DNA from: Gymnorhina tibicen
Lineage: Eukaryota; Chordata; Aves; Passeriformes; Artamidae
NCBI GenBank assembly: GCA_013399875.1
Contig: VXAZ01003272.1
Location: 1,732,256-1,796,255 of the forward strand
Direction of reading: 5' to 3'
DNA: 64,000 nt
Below the pieces are notes generated by a model. The model made no database searches. It was not told the origin of the DNA and worked only from the letters and a program-made list of their open reading frames with translations. Both the position numbers and the translations under genes were made by a program. Of the stretch, positions 33,880 to 45,120 are shown piece after piece (within the stretch, counting starts at the first letter, position 1; the number at the start of each line of letters is the position of its first letter).

Positions 33880-34025
33880 GTTTTTTTCTGCTCAGAAGTT
33901 CCTAATTTCTAAAATTCTTTTTTTTTTTTTTTTTTTGGCCTTTTTTTTTTTTTCAACCTTAGTCCAGAAAATNGAATTTCCTAATTTTTAAAATTCTTTT
34001 TTTTTTTTTTTTGGGCCTCTTTAGT
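33880..34025. repeat. Local T-rich duplication around single-N join
   Basis: The motif TTCCTAATTTCTAAAATTC plus a long T run plus GGCCT occurs left of the N at 33973. It recurs right of it as TTCCTAATTTTTAAAATTC plus a T run plus GGGCCT. The layout suggests an assembly join that failed to merge across a homopolymer. Confidence 0.7.
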
Positions 34026-34387
34026 AGTTCAACCACCTTCTCTTAAAGATGGTACACACACTGCCCAGGGCACCACACAACAGGCACCACCTTGGCATCC
34101 TGGAGCAGGGCAGTGCAAGACTTCCCAAGGGGCAGGAATTTCACTCACAACAAATTAAAAAGCCAAATCCAGGTGCACCTGTCAGTAGAAACTGGTGACA
34201 GATGAGGAACCGACAGAACACACCATGGGTTTAATAAAGAGGGAAAATAAAAAGGGCAAATTGCCTTTTGTTTTTGCCATTATGAGGGAACGTTATGCCA
34301 GTTTTCTCCTTGTATCCTCCTACAGCTGCTCACCTTTGGCACAAGGAATTCCAGGTATCACAAGGTTTAACTCGTAAGAATACTTCA

Positions 34388-34590
34388 ATATCAACACCCA
34401 GCACTTACACAGCGCTCGTCGTGGTCAAAGTGCTTTACAAAAGCTTGTGAGTCCTCACAACACCCCTGTGAGGTAGGTGAGTGTTAGCATCCCCATTTTC
34501 CAGATGGGGAAACTGAGGCAGAGAGGTAAAGTGACTTGCCCAAGGCTGTACAGGGAGCTGAGCTCGTGTCTCGGCGGCCCAACTCCGGTC
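34388..34590 (-). repeat. MIR/CORE-SINE, well preserved
   Basis: On the minus strand it reads CCTTGGGCAAGTCACTTTAC, CTCTCTGCCTCAGTTTCCCC and ATCTGGAAAATGGGGATG, then CACCTACCTCACAGGGGTGT, TGTGAGGA and AAAGCACTTTG. These are the diagnostic core and 3' parts of the amniote MIR family, in order. It lies within the predicted DHRS11 3' UTR. Confidence 0.9.
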
Positions 34591-35012
34591 TCCCTGGCGG
34601 AGGGGTAACACGGATGGACTCCCAGGGCTCTCCTGGCGTGAGCGAAGCAATCCAACCCCAATTCCCCAGGCTCTCCGTCCTCTGCTCCGACCAACTGACC
34701 ATCCCTGACCTTCTGAAACGCTGCCTGGAGCCCAGCAGGAGCTGGACAGGGTCTGCAATCTTAAGGCAACGTGTCCCAGAGCTCCACAGAGAGCTGGACA
34801 CACACAGACCTCCCTGCAAAGAGTCTCGAGACAACTCCAGCTCTGCTTTGGGGCCAATTCTCTTCCTCCTCAACTCAGGGTAAACCCAGAGCCAAACACT
34901 GGGGCTGCACCAACACGAGATCTCACCCAGACCTTTCACCTGCTGCTTTTTGTAGCCAAAACGCCCCTACAAATCTCTCCTCGTTCCGGACACCTTCGGC
35001 ACGGCTCGTTCC

Positions 35013-35049
35013 ACTCTCTCTCTCTCTCTGTCTCTCTCTCTCTCTCTCA
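35013..35049. repeat. (CT)n microsatellite
   Basis: Nearly pure CT dinucleotide repeat with one GT interruption, in the predicted DHRS11 3' UTR. Confidence 0.95.
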
Positions 35050-36014
35050 GAGTTTGTGTCTCTACACAGAAATAAACTTCCACCGTTTCCAGCTCCTCAG
35101 CACCAGCACTTCAACAGCAGCAGAGCAATCCACGTTTCCAGAAAAGTGTCAATGCATGCAAATATCACATACAGAACATCGAGAGTGCTGGGAGATGATC
35201 CCAAGGATACAGGTGATCACAAGACAGCACACGTTTAGTTTTTTTCTTAAAAATACCAAATAACTCACTCTTACTGTAACTATGCCACTTAGATTATCAC
35301 CCTAACCTGCACAAGGACAGGTGCTTTTCCTCCAACTATTTACCTACCTAGAAAAAAAGAGAAATATCAAGCACACACATTTATACTTCCTCCAACTTGG
35401 CAGGCATGATTCATGGGAGGGGGAAAGGAGGCCTGGGGGAGGTTGTACACCGGGGCTAGGGCAGTGGAATACAAAAGAAATAGAAAATACCACATGCATC
35501 ACCACCATCAGTAATCAACCTGATGAAAATAAACCCAAAATATTCGATGGATTCATGGATGACATCCACTGGAAATCTCAAACCCTAAGCACACCGAAGC
35601 CGGCAAACATCTTGTGCCACTTCACCTAGGTCCACACACAGCATCAGCAACTAAGATCAAACAAACCTTGAAAAGAAAGCAAAAGGAAGAATAAACCAGC
35701 CTGGAGACGATCAATCTTCCACAAACCACTTCCCTGCATTATTTTCAAATACATTTTTACTCTTAAGCAGTTTCAGAAAGGAGTGGGGGAGAAAGAGACC
35801 CACTACGAGTTTGTGGTCTTTTCTTTTTTTTTTTTCAAACTGGCTCAGCACCAGCACCAGCTCAGAGAGAGGGAGAGAAAAATAATTCTTCAAACACGAT
35901 CCTTGGTACTTGATTAAAACGTTGCCAGCCAGCCGAGGGAACCCTGGGCTGCCAGAGGGTTCCAAGTGGGGTGGACACGGTGCTGCTCATGGTCCTCCTC
36001 ATCCTCCTCCCCTG

Positions 36015-36056
36015 CTACGAGATCTGCTCCGTGGGCCTCATCTGTATATCCCCGAT
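36015..36056 (-). CDS. DHRS11: DHRS11 exon 7 (C-terminus and stop)
   Basis: The acceptor is GTCTCTTGCAG|ATCGGG. Thirteen codons, IGDIQMRPTEQIS, are followed by TAG at 36017-36015. This is the family's usual C-terminus. Confidence 0.96.
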   Translation of the reverse strand: MGDIQMRPTEQIS

Positions 36057-39000
36057 CTGCAAGAGACCAACGTGAGTGGATTCTGCACTGGAACCCTGCA
36101 CTGGAACCCTGCCCTGGGCACTTCTCTGCTGCACCAGCCTGTGAGCAGGAACGGGCCTGATTCACTGAGCTGTGAGGAAAGCAGAGGTGAACAGACCTGC
36201 TCTGCCTTTAGCAGGGGGCAAAAGCTCAAATATGCACAGAAAAGGTGCAGGATTTTTTTATCTTTTTAAGCCAAGGAAAGCCAGTTATCCCCAGGGATGC
36301 AGTGTCAGGGGGCACGCCTTGCTCCAGGGAGCAGAGTTCACGCGAGGCGCTGAGGAACCCGTCACGATCAAAGTCTGCTTCCAGAGCAGGAACTCTGCTG
36401 CTGCACGTGCTGAACACCAGCTCTGCTCCTCCTGCCTCCAGCCCAAAGCTGGCCAAATATTTCTGGTATCACGGGAGGGGAGTCCCTCTGGCAGCATGAG
36501 CATCTCACACTGAGGGGAACAGGTCCAGCACGTCATTTGGCAGCTGGCAGAATCTCAGATGGCACCATCCAAAAGGGCAGAACGTGCCCCTATCCCTCAC
36601 ATTCTCCCTGCCTTGCGCAGTCCTTTTCTGGGATCATGGAATCACAGAATATCCTGAGCTGGAAGGGACCCCCAGGATCATCCAGTGCAGCTCCTGGCCC
36701 TGCACAGACACCCCAACAACCCCACCCTGGGCATCCCGGGGAGTGTTGTCCAAATGCTCCAGGAGCTCTGGCAGCCTTGGGAATGTGCCCATTCCCTGAG
36801 GAGCTTGTTCAGTGCCCCACGACCCTCTGGGGGAAGTGTCAGAGTCAGCTCAGCCTCTGCTGGATCCCTAGGGGTGTGAAGAGCCCAAGAGTGCAACCCC
36901 AGGGCCCCAGCAGTGCCATCCCAGAGCAATCCCACACCCTGAGCAACCCCAGGGCCCCAGCAGTGCCATCCCAGAGCAATCCCACACCCTGAGCAACCCC
37001 AGGGCCCCAGCAGTGCCATCCCAGAGCAATCCCACACCCTGAGCAACCCCGGAGCCCCAAGCAGTGCCATCCCAGAGCTGCCACCCAGGCAGTGTAAACA
37101 AACGTGATCCCTGCTAATCCGCAGCGCGGGCTCCCTAAGCTCCCAGCTGATCCAGCGGCGGATCAGCCGGGCCAGGGCAGCCCTCAGCCCCTCCCTGGCC
37201 CCAGCCCCAGCCTACCTGGACGTGAGGAGGGGCACTGAGGACGTAGATGACAGCATTGGCCATGTCTTCAGCCTTGAGACACTGCAACGACAGCCGAGGG
37301 GCTCTCGGTCAAAGGGCACCACAGAAAGCTCCCCACGAGACCCCTCCTCTCCTGCCCGTCCGCAGTGAGGTCAGGCAGTGTCACTGGGGCACGTCCAGGC
37401 AAGCAGGAAATACCCAATCCATTTAAAATTTAGCAAAGGACGTGCCTGGTGCTGATAATTCTTCGATTGCTGGGGGGAAATACTCTCACTGCTGGCACAG
37501 GAACTCGGCCAGGCCAGGCGCTGCCACCCTTATCGGGAATTCCCACAGGAAATCCCGTGCCACCTGCGAGACAGCCCTTCTCCTTGTGCTGGCACCTTTG
37601 CTTGTCACCTCTCCTCTGCAGTGAAAAGGTCGCAGCCTGCAAAATGGCAAAGCTGGCTGATACTTATTTACAGATACATCAAAATAAAAGGAGAAGTACA
37701 AGGAGCTGGAAACTGAACCCAAATGAAAACCCACACAGTGTGCAAATACCAGCGCAAAATCTAGGGTTTGGGGGCTGAGATTGGAGAGCACTGGGCACTC
37801 TCTGGAGCCATTAGCCAGGACAAAGACTGTTCAGTTATAATCAGAGCCACTTCCCTCTGTTTCCATTCCTCCAAGTCCTACCCGAATGCTCTCATAGGTT
37901 GCAGCAGCTCTCTCGGGGTCATTATCATGAAGTTTAAAAGCAAATCCTGTTTCCACCAGTCCTGGAGATATGCACTGGAAAAAAGCAGAGCACATCCTAA
38001 TAGGATTTGTAATTCCCCTTCAGTAAAAGAATTAAAAAAAAAAAAAAAAAAAANAAAAAAAAAAAAAAAAAAAAAAAAAAAGAGAGAGAAAAAACTTTTT
38101 AGCACTAAAAAAACAAAAAAAAAAAAAAAAAAAGAAAAACAGAAAACCATTCCTTTTTCTGTTATTCTCCTTTCCCACTCATTTTTTAAGGGAATAGTTG
38201 AAGTGAGCAGACTTTGCCTCAGTGATTGTTGTGGCAGATATCTCTGGTGGGTCCTTCCCTGTTCACACCCCAGAGGGACAGAGAAGCAAAGAAAAACATG
38301 GAAAAGCTCTGACTGAGAGCAGAGAGCCCCGCTGAGTGCCTCCCTCTGTTGATGTGACCCCCCCCAAAAAGCACCCGCCCTCTTTGTGCACCCAAAAAAT
38401 CCCTTCCCAGACACGGCCCTGCGCCCCAACCCGCCCGGCAAAGCCAGCCACGGTTTCCCCCAGGATTTCCTGACCCTTCCCAGTGTGCCAAGCACTGGTT
38501 TCGCATCCCCTCAGCTCTTTCCCGAAGGGGAAAAGCTCTGCCCCCGCGAAAGCTGCCTCCCAGCAGGGCAGAGGGGGAAGCAGGGGCTCGGCACTCACTG
38601 TGGCTCGGATGTGGGTCTTGGCCTCGCGCAGCTCCTGCCGCAGCCCCTCGGTCAGCGCCGTCACCGCGTACTTGGTGGCGCTGTAAAAGTGCACCACGGA
38701 CTGGGGCACCACGCTGTGGCCGTTCATGCTGGGGAGAGAGCACAGGGCACAGGGCTGGAGCTCCGGGAGGAGCCAGCGGGACACCCGAAAGCATCACGGC
38801 AAACCCGCGGAGAGGCTGGCACGGCGCCCGCGGCGGGGAACGCGCCGCAAAGAGGCTCCTCTGAACGCGGCTCAAGCTTCCCGACCAGCTCCAGAAATCC
38901 ACCTGCAGCCCTGCCCCAGCGCCAGTGGCTGGTAGCATCCTTTCCTCCCTGGTTTGGTCTCCCTTGCTTTAGGCCAGCAAGGATTAAGTTTGAGGTATCA

Positions 39001-42000
39001 ACCACCACCGTCCTTGGAAAACCCCATCAGCGCCACAGCAAGCTTGAAACTCCAGTGCTTAAATCCTTCCTGAAAGGCAGGGAGGAGGAAGAGGAGGAGG
39101 AAGAGGAGGCCCCCATGGCTGACCCCACGCAGTGCCTAAATCCTCTCTGTGCTGCAGGGAAGAGCAGGAAGCCCCCGAAGCTGATCCCACACGCCCCCTT
39201 TGTTCACCTGTTAATGTTAATTATGTGCCCGTCGTCGATGTTTCTCTCCTTCATGGACTGATAGGCCTCCCGGGTGCAGATGCTCACAGCCATCACATTG
39301 ACCTGAGCGGGGAGAAAAGAAGAAGAAGTTAAGCCCGGCAGCCCTGCCTGGCACCCCTTGATTTGCCCCTCGTGTGCCCAGCACCTGGGAAATCAGATCC
39401 AGTCCCTGTCCCCTGGCAATTCCCAGGAACATCAAGAGAGGGAATTGCTCATACTCACGCCCCACACCCGAGCTGGGGGCTGCAGTCACAGGGGGAGGGG
39501 GTGCACAGACACCCCCAGAGAGCAGAAATAAATGGATGTGATTGTTCTAGGGGCAAGTGTGAGGGTAGAGCCCAAATGAAGGGAGGGCAAGGAGACAGAG
39601 GCAGGGGTTCCGTCCAGCACCGAGCACTCCGGGCTTTGGGCAGCTGGCAGGACACGACCAGCAGGTAATTAGGTCAGCTCGTTAACGAGGAAATCCCCAG
39701 ATCCTGCCTGTCAGAGCACCAGCAGCTCAGGGGAGGCACCGTGGACACCAAAGAGGCACACAAACCAAAGATCACTTTGTGCCACAGGGAACACCAGAGT
39801 GGGCAACTCACCCTGGGGCTGTGAAAGCCACCGATCTGTCACTGCCTGCTGACATTTTCCTCAGCCCCAGGTGGCAATTTGCCCAGTCCTTTAGGATCCT
39901 GAGCATTCCGGGCTCTCGCTCTTTGGACCAGCACCTCCCAGCGTGCCCCGGCTTGGTTCAACTCGGTCCTGTCACCTCCCCAGCCATGAATGCACCGCTG
40001 CCTCCAGCGCTCCCTGCCCATAAACCACGCAGTCAAAGCTCCCGGGAAGATAAAGACAAGGAAATTCTCCCGGCTGGAATACAAAGGGCCCAGCGGTACG
40101 TGCAGGACTGATGAGCACCAGGCTCAGCAGCAGCGCTAATTGCTCGGGCGGCTGGGATTTGGCAGGGGGTTTTGCCGGAGGCCTCCAGGAAGGGTGTGAC
40201 CATCTCCTGGCAGGTCCTACCTAGCACTGTGTCGCTTTGCCAGCTAAATGAGCAGGACAGAAGGGTCTGAACACACCACAGAGAGCGAAATCTCCAGGAA
40301 GAGCTGATTTTCTGATGAATCAGAAGGCAGGTGCCACTGTAAATGGGTGGAGCAGCAGGAACGAGGCCATGAGGACAGCAAGGGATGGAGAGGGGAGAGG
40401 GCTGGGGATCATGGCTGGGACAATAACGAACAAGAACGGGGCAGAATAACTCGGACTTGCTGGCACGAAAGGACAGGCAGGAGACGGCCACTGGTTTGGA
40501 GAAAAGGATGGAGCTGAGAGATGCAACTACTGGGCAGCACAAAGGGGAGCAGGGTCAGCTCAAGGAGCTTCTTGTCTCAGTGTTATTCCCCATTCACTGC
40601 CAGAGGCCATCCCTGAGGGTTTTGTCTCGGCCAGAGATAAGCAGGGCGTTTATCTGATCCTGGGAGGACCCAGGCAGCACAAGCGGAGTCATCACCCCGG
40701 TCCCAAGTGCACTTTGGCCAAGCACGGAGTCGCTGCTGGGCACCTCGGCCGCGGCACCTGGAACTGCAGGGATAAATCTTTAACCTGGGAATTCACCTGG
40801 GCTGTGCGAGGAGGAAAATGAGCAGAGAGGGCAGCAGAAGGGCCCCTCAGCGCTGGAGGGAAGGCCAGAGCAGGCATGGCACGTGTAGGCTTTGGGATTC
40901 CACAGCAGGGTGGGCAGGGGAAGCAGGAGTCACCTGCTGCAGCCTGGTCCAGCCCTTTGGGATATGGATCTGGGCAACTTCTGGCCTAGACACCCTTCAT
41001 GACAAACAGCACCCCTGCCCCAGGATGCCCCAGCCCACCAGGCAGCTCGTTTTTGGAGCAGTCACTCCCAACTCCCCCTCCGAAGGCCACTAGAGGGTAA
41101 CATCATCCCAAAGCCTGTGACTCACGGAGCAGCCATTCCCGGCGTGGGCAGAGTTACAACATTCTGACAGCTCCTGGCAAAGCAAGATCCCAATCAACAG
41201 CCACATGGGAAAGTCCAGAGCCCGCTGATAAAACCCCACGGTACAACAAAACAACTGGCTGGGAGGCAGCTGAGCTGGGACGGCCTTTTCCCACCAGCAC
41301 GGGCTGGGTTTTGGGGTGAAATCCCATTTCAAAACGTGGGAACAGGCACCGAGGAACCTAAAAACACGCCTGGGAAAGGAGCAAGCCCATATCACCCCGA
41401 GGCTGTTGTTACAAATATCCAGGCTAAGACATTCTTCTTCTGCCTCGTTCCTATTTTAAGGAGAAGAGGTTCAAAGGTCCCTTGGCAAGGATGGCCAGCA
41501 CACCTGGGCCCTGCTCGCTGCCCAGGCAGCAGCTCCGTGGCAGAAGCCACGGTGCCACATCTCCCAGCAGTTAACGAGCTCCGACTGCCAGGTTAGAGGA
41601 CGTGAGAGACCCCGTTCCTAGAAGTGCTCAGCATTTCACTTCCCAGAATCAGCCTCTTCCAAGGCATCCAAACGAGTGCCCCGGCTCCGAAGCACATATG
41701 GGAACGCAGCTTACAGCAAACACATCCCTGCACAGATGGCTTGGAAAAGCAAGAAGAACAGAGCCTGGCTTGTCAATGAGTAACGCCGAGAATCAAACCC
41801 GTTCCACGTCTGGAGGAGAGAGAGGATGCGTGCTGCAGCCCTCTGCGCCCTGAGCAATGTGGAAAACGGGAAGTTCAGCTTGGGTTGCTGGCTGGAAAGG
41901 TCAGTGGGTAAAACGTGAAGGAGCTGCTGCAGCCCTGGAGCCCGGCTCGGTGCGCGCACAGCACCCAGCCCCAGCTCCTCCTGCGGATCAGGACTTTGCT

Positions 42001-44995
42001 CCAGCCTCAAACACCAGTGAGGAAATGGGGGAAGCTGTGAGCCAGGGGAGGAGGGGCTCGGAACCTGCCTGAGGTGACACCTTCCCTCCTGCACCCACAG
42101 CAGATCTGCTGGCTGGCGAGGCAGGGCTCCGTGCTGCTGCAAAAGCAACGCATCCGCGATTCCAAACATCCCCCTGCAGCCTGGGGAGAAGCAGCTCCCA
42201 CCTCGGGAACAAATACCAGACAGTAAAGAACTGGAACATTAGAAAAGGAGGGGAATAAGTAAATGATAACATGGTTTTGACTGTTAGATATGAAGCAAGA
42301 AGGAGGATACTGAGAGGGGAATCTGGAAGGAGACAGAGCCTCAAAGCTCATAAAAAATGCATGGAAGCAAAAATCAATTTACCAAAAAGAAAAATATGCC
42401 TTTAATTTAAGGCCCTAATGGCTCCTAAATCGATGGATCGATGGCTGTTTGGAAACTTTTCCCATCCTGCCCTGGAACTCCCCAGCAGTGCTGCTCTCCG
42501 AGGAAGCTCAGGAAGAAGCCTCCCTGCTCCCACACAGCTCTGCAAAGCCCAGTGGCCCGTGAAAGGTGCTGGCAGCCCTCCCTGTCCTGCCCCTGCGAGG
42601 GGAACGGGCCTGGCCGGCGCTGCCCTGGGGCTGGGGTGCCCTGGCAGGGGGGGCTGGCCCTGCAGAGCCCCCCAGGCCCTGCCCCGGCGCCTGCACAGCC
42701 CGGAGACACAGACACGTCCAGGAGACTCTTCCAGGAGACATTTCCAGGAGACGTTTCCATGCGGCCACAAAGCAGGGGCACAGAACAAAAGGGAAAACTC
42801 CACTGAGATGTTTCTCCCCCTCAGCAGCAGCACAAAAAGCAAAGCCCAGGCTTGTCGGGCTGCCCGGGCCGGGGTGGGTGAAGCGTTTGGCTCCGGAGCA
42901 TCCCAGGGCTTTGCCTTTCCACTGGAGGTGGGAGGGTTGTTCAATTAACACAGAAATCGGGAGCCAAGCCAGCAGCTGCTGGGAGGATGGCGAGAGGGAA
43001 ATATCTGCCAGCACAGGGAGAGAGCTTGGGTGTCTCAGGCTGCTCCCAGCGCTACAGCAGCACTTTTGCCAAGCGGCGGGAGCGGAGAGAGCCGTACGGA
43101 TCATCCCTGGGAATGAAACATCCCCCCAGCCTGGCTTCCTAACGCTGCCCTTGTGGGGTCACCACCCTGCCTCTCCTCCCACCCATCCCACCCCAAAGCA
43201 GTGCCCACAAGCAGGGGGACCCCGCAGGCTCCCAAGCTTTGAGCCGCTGTAAACACCAACGCCGGAGTGTCTCATACAGGACAAGCCCCATTCCAAAATC
43301 CTCCTCCCTAAAAGTGCTGGAAGGTCAGATAAAGGGAGCACTTCCAGCTGAGCAGCCAGGGCAGGGAATACGGACTGGGGAAGGGCCTTCAGCTGGGAAA
43401 AGGCACAAGTCCCCCCGGCCTGCCCACCCGACAAAGAACAAAGGAGCACGAGGGACACGCAGCATCCCCGGGGAACCACACACACGACACGGTCCCAGGG
43501 ACCAGGACAAGGAGTTTCCAAGGCCCAGGTGACCCCCAGGGCCCGGCTCGCAGCGAGCCAGGGCCGGGCAGTGCCCTGCTGGACACCAGCTCAGCCTCAG
43601 CTACACTTCACTTCATTTTCTTTAAAGCCTCCATGGCAACCGGGGCCGGGGAGATGCGGCTGTGCAGTGACCCAGGCTGGGCAGCCCACAAAGCCCGGCT
43701 GGGCAGACAAAGCTGAGCTGAGCTTGCTTTGGCTGCAGTCACGGCAGCCAGCAGTCGGGCCAAAATCCTAACAAGAACTTAATTAGCCAGGATATGGCAG
43801 CTCTTGCCCTGGCAGCAGGAGTCTGAAGCCTCAATGTGCTTCTCTGTTTTGCTTTACACAGCCCCCGAGAGCACTCTGGAGGAACAGCCCAGGGAAGCTG
43901 GCACGTCCCAGCTGACTCCTCTGTTGGACACAGTGGCCCTGAGCCTACAGCTTCAAACAGCTTTTCAGACATGTCCTTCCCTTCACTGGGACAAGCTCTC
44001 AGAGCTGCTGGAGGTGCCACAAGGATTACTCACAGCCACGAGTCCCACTCCTGCTCCTGCGAGGAAAACGTTTCCACGCGCAAGAGAAGGTGGCACAGGA
44101 GGGGAGATCACTCCGTGAAAGGCTCCTGGTTCAGCACCTCCCTGGCCAAAGCTGCAGGAAGGGACACTGCAAGGACACCCAAACCATCCTGAGGTCCCAC
44201 AGCTGTGGCTGCCACTGCTATGTGCAGAAAAGGGCCCTCACATAATGCCAAAAAATGGTGAAGTCACAGGAAGATGCCCAGCAGCACCTCAGGACAGGAG
44301 GACCCAGGGAGAAGTTGTAAATGGGATGGGCCATGTGCACAACTCCCATTTCAGCACATGAAATGTTCTCATTCCCATCCAGCCCTAACCAGATTATGGG
44401 CAGAAAATTAAGCTATAAAGACAAAAAGCATTACAGCTTTTTAAGCCAGAAAGAATCTGCCCATTTTTACAACCCACTGCCACAACTAACAGGATTAGCT
44501 GCAGAAGCCAGCGCTTGGCATTCGATTTCCTGCTTTATTGAAGAGAAAAAATGTGAGGCTCTTCACCCTTCAGAAAGCCAGGGAGCCAAAGGAAAAGTGC
44601 TGCTGTGTTTCCATCCTCCAAGGTGAGGGCTCAGCAGGGCAGGATGTCCTTCCACTCCCCAAGCAGCAAACCTGGGCTTTGTCAGAGCAGGCTGGGGAGC
44701 AGATCCTCAGCTCTGAAACGAGCAGATGGTGGCCAGGAGAAACAGAAACGTGGCCCAGCTCCTGCTCCCTCGGGGTGCTACTCACGTCTATCATGGTCCT
44801 CCAGCCCTCCGTCTTCCCCGAGAGCAGCGGCTCGGGCCGGGCCAGCCCCGCGTTGTTGATGCAGACGTCCACCCCCTGGTGAAGGGTCTTGATGGCCGAG
44901 AACATGGACAGGATCTCCTCCTCGTTGGACAGGTCGCACTTGTACGGGATCAGCGTCCCCGGGTAGCCGGCGCTCTGGCACTCAGCTGCCAGCTT
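36015..44995 (-). CDS. DHRS11: DHRS11: dehydrogenase/reductase SDR family member 11 (exons 2-7)
   Basis: Family knowledge: DHRS11 is a classical short-chain dehydrogenase/reductase with NADP(H)-dependent 3/17-beta-ketosteroid and carbonyl reductase activity; the human protein is about 260 aa. Seen here: six coding exons (44786-44995, 39208-39302, 38599-38728, 37882-37974, 37216-37281, 36015-36056), all with GT/AG sites and matching phases, giving 211 residues through the TAG. Diagnostic SDR features are in order: the NNAG motif (VDVCINNAGLARP) in exon 2, the catalytic Ser in NINSMNG across exons 3/4, the catalytic YxxxK (FYSATKYAVTALTEG) in exon 4, the PG motif (CISPGLVETGF) in exon 5, and the C-terminus IGDIQMRPTEQIS. 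The first about 49 residues, with the cofactor-binding TGxxxGxG, are not present. They should be in the first exon, probably inside the gap at 56731-56792. Transcription runs leftward, less than 1 kb downstream of the GGNBP2 3' end. Nothing suggests a pseudogene. Confidence 0.97.
36631..36845 (-). repeat. CR1 LINE 3' fragment
   Basis: The plus strand reads ATGGAATCACAGAATATCCT, GAGCTGGAAGGGACCCCCAG, the complement of the avian CR1 3' tail, and continues through CAGTGCCCCACGACCCTCTG. It is 5'-truncated, as usual for CR1. Confidence 0.9.
36894..37080. repeat. 50-bp minisatellite, about 3.7 copies
   Basis: Copies begin at 36894, 36944, 36994 and 37044, each starting CAACCCCAGGGCCCCAGCAG (the last with small changes). 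The first three are virtually identical, so expansion is recent. The minus strand is G-rich. Confidence 0.95.
37216..37281 (-). CDS. DHRS11: DHRS11 exon 6
   Basis: 66 nt, 22 codons, phase 0. The acceptor is TCGTTGCAG|TGTCTC and the donor GTCCAG|GTAGGC. It encodes CLKAEDMANAVIYVLSAPPH and then VQ. Confidence 0.96.
37882..37974 (-). CDS. DHRS11: DHRS11 exon 5
   Basis: 93 nt, 31 codons, phase 0 at both ends. The acceptor is TTTTTTCCAG|TGCATA and the donor ATTCGG|GTAGGA. It encodes CISPGLVETGFAFKLHDND and ends AATYESIR, the post-catalytic PG loop and substrate-lid region. Confidence 0.97.
37975..38598 (-). other. DHRS11: DHRS11 intron 4, A-rich with single-N join
   Basis: Contains about 100 bases of almost pure A (38035-38133) interrupted by the N at 38054. 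No element could be identified beyond a poly(A) run. Confidence 0.8.
38599..38728 (-). CDS. DHRS11: DHRS11 exon 4 (catalytic Tyr/Lys)
   Basis: 130 nt. The acceptor is CTCCCCAG|CATGAA; the first C completes the catalytic Ser codon. The donor is GCCACA|GTGAGT. It contains VVHFYSATKYAVTALTEGLR with the YxxxK catalytic pair and ends KTHIRAT in phase 0. Confidence 0.97.
39208..39302 (-). CDS. DHRS11: DHRS11 exon 3
   Basis: 95 nt, starting in phase 0 and ending with two bases of a Ser codon. The acceptor is CCCGCTCAG|GTCAAT and the donor AACAG|GTGAAC. It reads VNVMAVSICTREAYQSMKER and then NIDDGHIININ. Confidence 0.97.
39303..44785 (-). other. DHRS11: DHRS11 intron 2
   Basis: 5.5 kb of intron with no recognised exon, RNA gene or clear transposable element. 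Base composition is GC-moderate and the many short open frames have no family resemblance. Confidence 0.75.
44786..44995 (-). CDS. DHRS11: DHRS11 exon 2
   Basis: 210 nt, 70 codons, phase 0 at both ends. The acceptor is CTCTCCCCTAG|AAGCTG and the donor ATAGAC|GTGAGT. It begins KLAAECQSAGYPGTLIPYKC and carries the SDR motif CINNAG. A 22-bp tandem repeat lies immediately upstream of the acceptor (45019-45120). Confidence 0.97.
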
Positions 44996-45018
44996 CTAGG
45001 GGAGAGAGAGGGAAGAGG

Positions 45019-45120
45019 GAAACGGCCATCAGGAAGGGAAAAACGACCATCAGGAAGGGGAAAAACCAGCCATCAGGGAGGATGGAAACAGCCATCAGGG
45101 AGGATGGAAACAGCCATCAG
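45019..45120. repeat. About 22-bp tandem repeat next to DHRS11 exon 2 acceptor
   Basis: Five imperfect copies of a unit reading GGAAACAGCCATCAGGGAGG with variations. The repeat starts about 25 bp upstream of the exon 2 splice acceptor, inside the zone where a branch point would lie. Confidence 0.9.

Larger units (their letters stand above)
33310..36014 (-). other. DHRS11: DHRS11 long 3' UTR (predicted)
   Basis: After the DHRS11 stop at 36015-36017 I see no convincing AATAAA on the minus strand until the pair at 33338-33350. That pair is followed by a strongly GT-rich minus-strand stretch (33276-33332), as past real cleavage sites. This predicts a UTR of about 2.7 kb. It contains a well-preserved MIR at about 34388-34590, a CT run at 35013-35049, and a local duplicated T-rich segment around the N at 33973. 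An earlier non-canonical site (ATTAAA-like near 34220) is possible. Confidence 0.5.
36057..37215 (-). other. DHRS11: DHRS11 intron 6 (CR1 and minisatellite)
   Basis: 1.16 kb. About one third is repeat: a CR1 tail at 36631-36845 directly followed by a 50-bp minisatellite at 36894-37080. Nothing else is recognisable. Confidence 0.85.

Noticed and set aside
36894..37080. CRISPR-like array
   Set aside because: The 50-bp units are contiguous with no unique spacers, in a vertebrate intron: a minisatellite.
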